DNA from: JBDSEG01 sp039920165 | GTDB taxonomy: Bacteria; Pseudomonadota; Gammaproteobacteria; Burkholderiales; Burkholderiaceae_C | Direction of reading: 5' to 3' | DNA: 6,514 nt | Assembly: GCA_039920165.1 (NCBI GenBank) | Contig: JBDSEG010000308.1 | Coordinates: 1 to 6,514 of the forward strand | Shown: positions 5,476 to 6,514 of the stretch, piece after piece | How positions within the stretch are numbered: position 1 is the first letter of the stretch | How the letters are laid out: the number at the start of each line of letters is the position of its first letter | Notes under the pieces: generated by a model | Database searches by the model: none | What the model saw: the letters and a program-made list of their open reading frames with translations, nothing else | What the model was told of the DNA's origin: nothing | Position numbers and translations under genes: made by a program

Positions 5476-5713
5476 AATCGGTCAGAGAAGTTGCCCTCGA
5501 AGTGCTCCGCGAGCGCCACCCCGGCGCCAGGGCGACGCGCGCGGCCCAACTGTCGTCGTGCGGAAACCGCGGGGAGCGAGTTCAGCTAACTAAGTCGCCC
5601 GGCATCCCTGTACGTCCAGAACGTTCTCAGCTTGTCCCGCACACGGGGCTGAAGCAACGATCCCTCGGTACTGTCGAAGGCCGCTCGGCACTGATTTCTT
5701 TGAAAGTTTTTTG
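5416..5713. other. Region without a recognised gene, after the DUF455 break
   Basis: Between the end of DUF455 homology and the sensor kinase start I recognise no coding sequence. Short open frames exist on both strands, but their translations look random (many Arg, no domain pattern). It holds a perfect 16-bp palindrome at 5443-5458, a shorter 10-bp palindrome AGAACGTTCT at 5618-5627, and an AT-rich run before the kinase ATG at ~5691-5713. The promoter of the kinase probably lies here, but no convincing -35/-10 pair or EcfG-type GGAAC/CGTT pair with correct spacing was found. Confidence 0.5.
5443..5458. repeat. Perfect 16-bp palindrome
   Basis: CGCATCGCGCGATGCG reads the same on both strands without a loop. 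It lies 28 nt after the last DUF455-like codon. It could be an operator for a dimeric regulator or part of a recombination junction; GC-rich DNA also produces such sites by chance. Confidence 0.5.
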
Positions 5714-6514
5714 ATGTTCAGACGAAGCCGGTTGGCGATAGGCGTTGGCGCGGGCTTGACGATCGGCTTTCTCGCGCTGATCGTGATCGTGGGCACCACC
5801 ATCTGGCTGGTGGAACGCGGCAACAGCCTGTTTGAGCAATCGACGCTGCAGCGCTCGATCCGCATCGTCGCGGTGGATCTGCGCGATCATTTGCGCACCT
5901 CGGAGTCGAGCCAGCGCGGATTTCTTCTGACCGGAAACGAGATTTATCTGGCCCCTTACGACACGGCCAAGACGCGGGCGCGGCAGGAGCTGGATGATCT
6001 GGGCCGGATGATTGCGCCGGATGCGCCGAACCGGGCTATGTTGCCCCGGTTGTTGGAAGCGGTGGGCGAAAAAATCGCCGAGATGGACAACAGCATTGCG
6101 ATGAAAAGTGCCGGCCGCGATGCCGACGCCATGGCATTGCTTCAGAGCAATCGCGGTAAGACGCTGATGGATGAGATCAATGTCTTTCTCTATGGCGCGA
6201 TATTGACCGCCGACGAGAGCGGCACGCTCAACAGCGCAGAACAGCAACGCAATGCATCGCTGCTGCGCCGGATATCGGCGGGTGCCGCCGTGGTCATCAT
6301 CCTGGTGGTGTTTGTGGTGGCCTTTACTGTCTACCGCAACGGGCAGGATTTGAAACTGGCGCGCGACGAAGTGCGGGCGATCAATCTGACCCTGGAAGAA
6401 CGTGTGAAGACCCGCACGGCCGATCTGGCCATGGCGCGGGAACGCGCAGAAGTCCTGCTGACCGAGGTCAATCATCGCGTGGCCAACAGTCTTCAGCTGG
6501 TGGCGGTGCTGGTG
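5714..6514 (+). CDS. CHASE3-type membrane sensor histidine kinase (HisKA_2), N-terminal part
   Basis: The first 267 codons of a sensor kinase that runs off the window. Residues 1-10 are basic and cytoplasmic, followed by a membrane helix at ~11-33. A helical periplasmic sensor of ~150 residues comes next, with the CHASE3-like pattern DLRDHLRTSESSQRGFLLTGNEIYLAPY (55-82), where the S-S-QRGFLLTG stretch is the family hallmark. A second membrane helix at ~186-207 leads into a coiled coil (~208-247, EERVKTRTADLAMARERAE). The H-box EVNHRVANSLQLVAVLV begins at 251, with His254 as the predicted phospho-acceptor. This H-box belongs to HisKA_2/HWE-type kinases, common in alphaproteobacteria and often tied to stress or light responses. 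The ATPase domain lies outside the window. The ATG at 5714 is the only start other than TTG at 5711 in this frame after the stop at 5591-5593; its ribosome-binding site is weak. GC and codon use differ from the genes to the left. Confidence 0.88.
   Translation, partial: MFRRSRLAIGVGAGLTIGFLALIVIVGTTIWLVERGNSLFEQSTLQRSIRIVAVDLRDHLRTSESSQRGFLLTGNEIYLAPYDTAKTRARQELDDLGRMIAPDAPNRAMLPRLLEAVGEKIAEMDNSIAMKSAGRDADAMALLQSNRGKTLMDEINVFLYGAILTADESGTLNSAEQQRNASLLRRISAGAAVVIILVVFVVAFTVYRNGQDLKLARDEVRAINLTLEERVKTRTADLAMARERAEVLLTEVNHRVANSLQLVAVLV

Noticed and set aside
4575..5549. A 651-codon minus-strand frame that would fuse ~325 residues to the N-terminus of Hsp33.
   Set aside because: Hsp33 begins normally at 4574, and the extension overlaps the carbonic anhydrase gene in a different frame with a low-complexity, Arg-rich translation.
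5560..5627. EcfG-type general-stress promoter upstream of the kinase (a GGAAA-like box near 5562 and CGTT at 5622).
   Set aside because: The spacing of about 55 nt is far from the 16-17 nt needed and the first box is not GGAAC.
5627..6475. A 282-codon minus-strand frame opposite the sensor kinase.
   Set aside because: The plus strand gives a coherent two-helix sensor with a clear H-box; the antisense product is rich in His, Gln and Arg and has no recognisable domain.

Overview
The window looks like chromosomal DNA of a GC-rich betaproteobacterium. The enolase tail followed directly by ftsB, the zinc-ribbon membrane protein with a Cys-rich tail, and the Hsp33, gamma-carbonic-anhydrase and DUF455 genes all suggest a Rhodocyclales/Burkholderiales-type genome (Azoarcus/Thauera-like is a guess from general familiarity). 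Most of it is housekeeping sequence with very high GC at third codon positions. The last ~1.1 kb differs: GC falls visibly, codons such as TTG, AAA, GAT and ATT become common, and the gene there is a sensor kinase of a type most common in alphaproteobacteria.

Layout. (1) Bases 1-1806, plus strand: the 3' end of eno, then ftsB (divisome), then pnuC and a NadR-like kinase. The last two overlap by 4 nt and form a likely nicotinamide-riboside uptake and phosphorylation pair. (2) Bases 1808-1973: a 166-bp imperfect palindrome with 22-bp terminal inverted repeats and a central hairpin, best read as a non-autonomous, MITE-like intergenic repeat. Its right end supplies the stop codon of the next gene. 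(3) Bases 1971-2447, minus strand: a four-helix CopD-family membrane protein. (4) Bases 2606-3574, plus strand: a single-pass membrane protein with two N-terminal zinc ribbons, a long Ala/Pro/Ser linker and a four-Cys C-terminal motif. (5) Bases 3594-5104, minus strand: a two-gene unit of a gamma-class carbonic anhydrase followed after 5 nt by hslO (Hsp33). (6) From base 5152, plus strand: a DUF455 ferritin-like gene that stops matching its family after about 88 codons, just after its first predicted metal-ligand helix. (7) Bases 5416-5713: a stretch with no recognised gene that contains a perfect 16-bp palindrome. (8) From 5714 to the window end: the N-terminal part of a membrane sensor kinase (CHASE3-type sensor, coiled coil, HisKA_2 H-box).

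The two points most worth a second look are the palindromic repeat at 1808-1973 and the break at about 5416. At the break a conserved gene is cut, composition shifts and a foreign-looking kinase begins. It may be a real insertion or rearrangement, or an assembly or cloning chimera; the sequence alone does not decide this. No CRISPR, tRNA, rRNA, transposase or defence system is visible.
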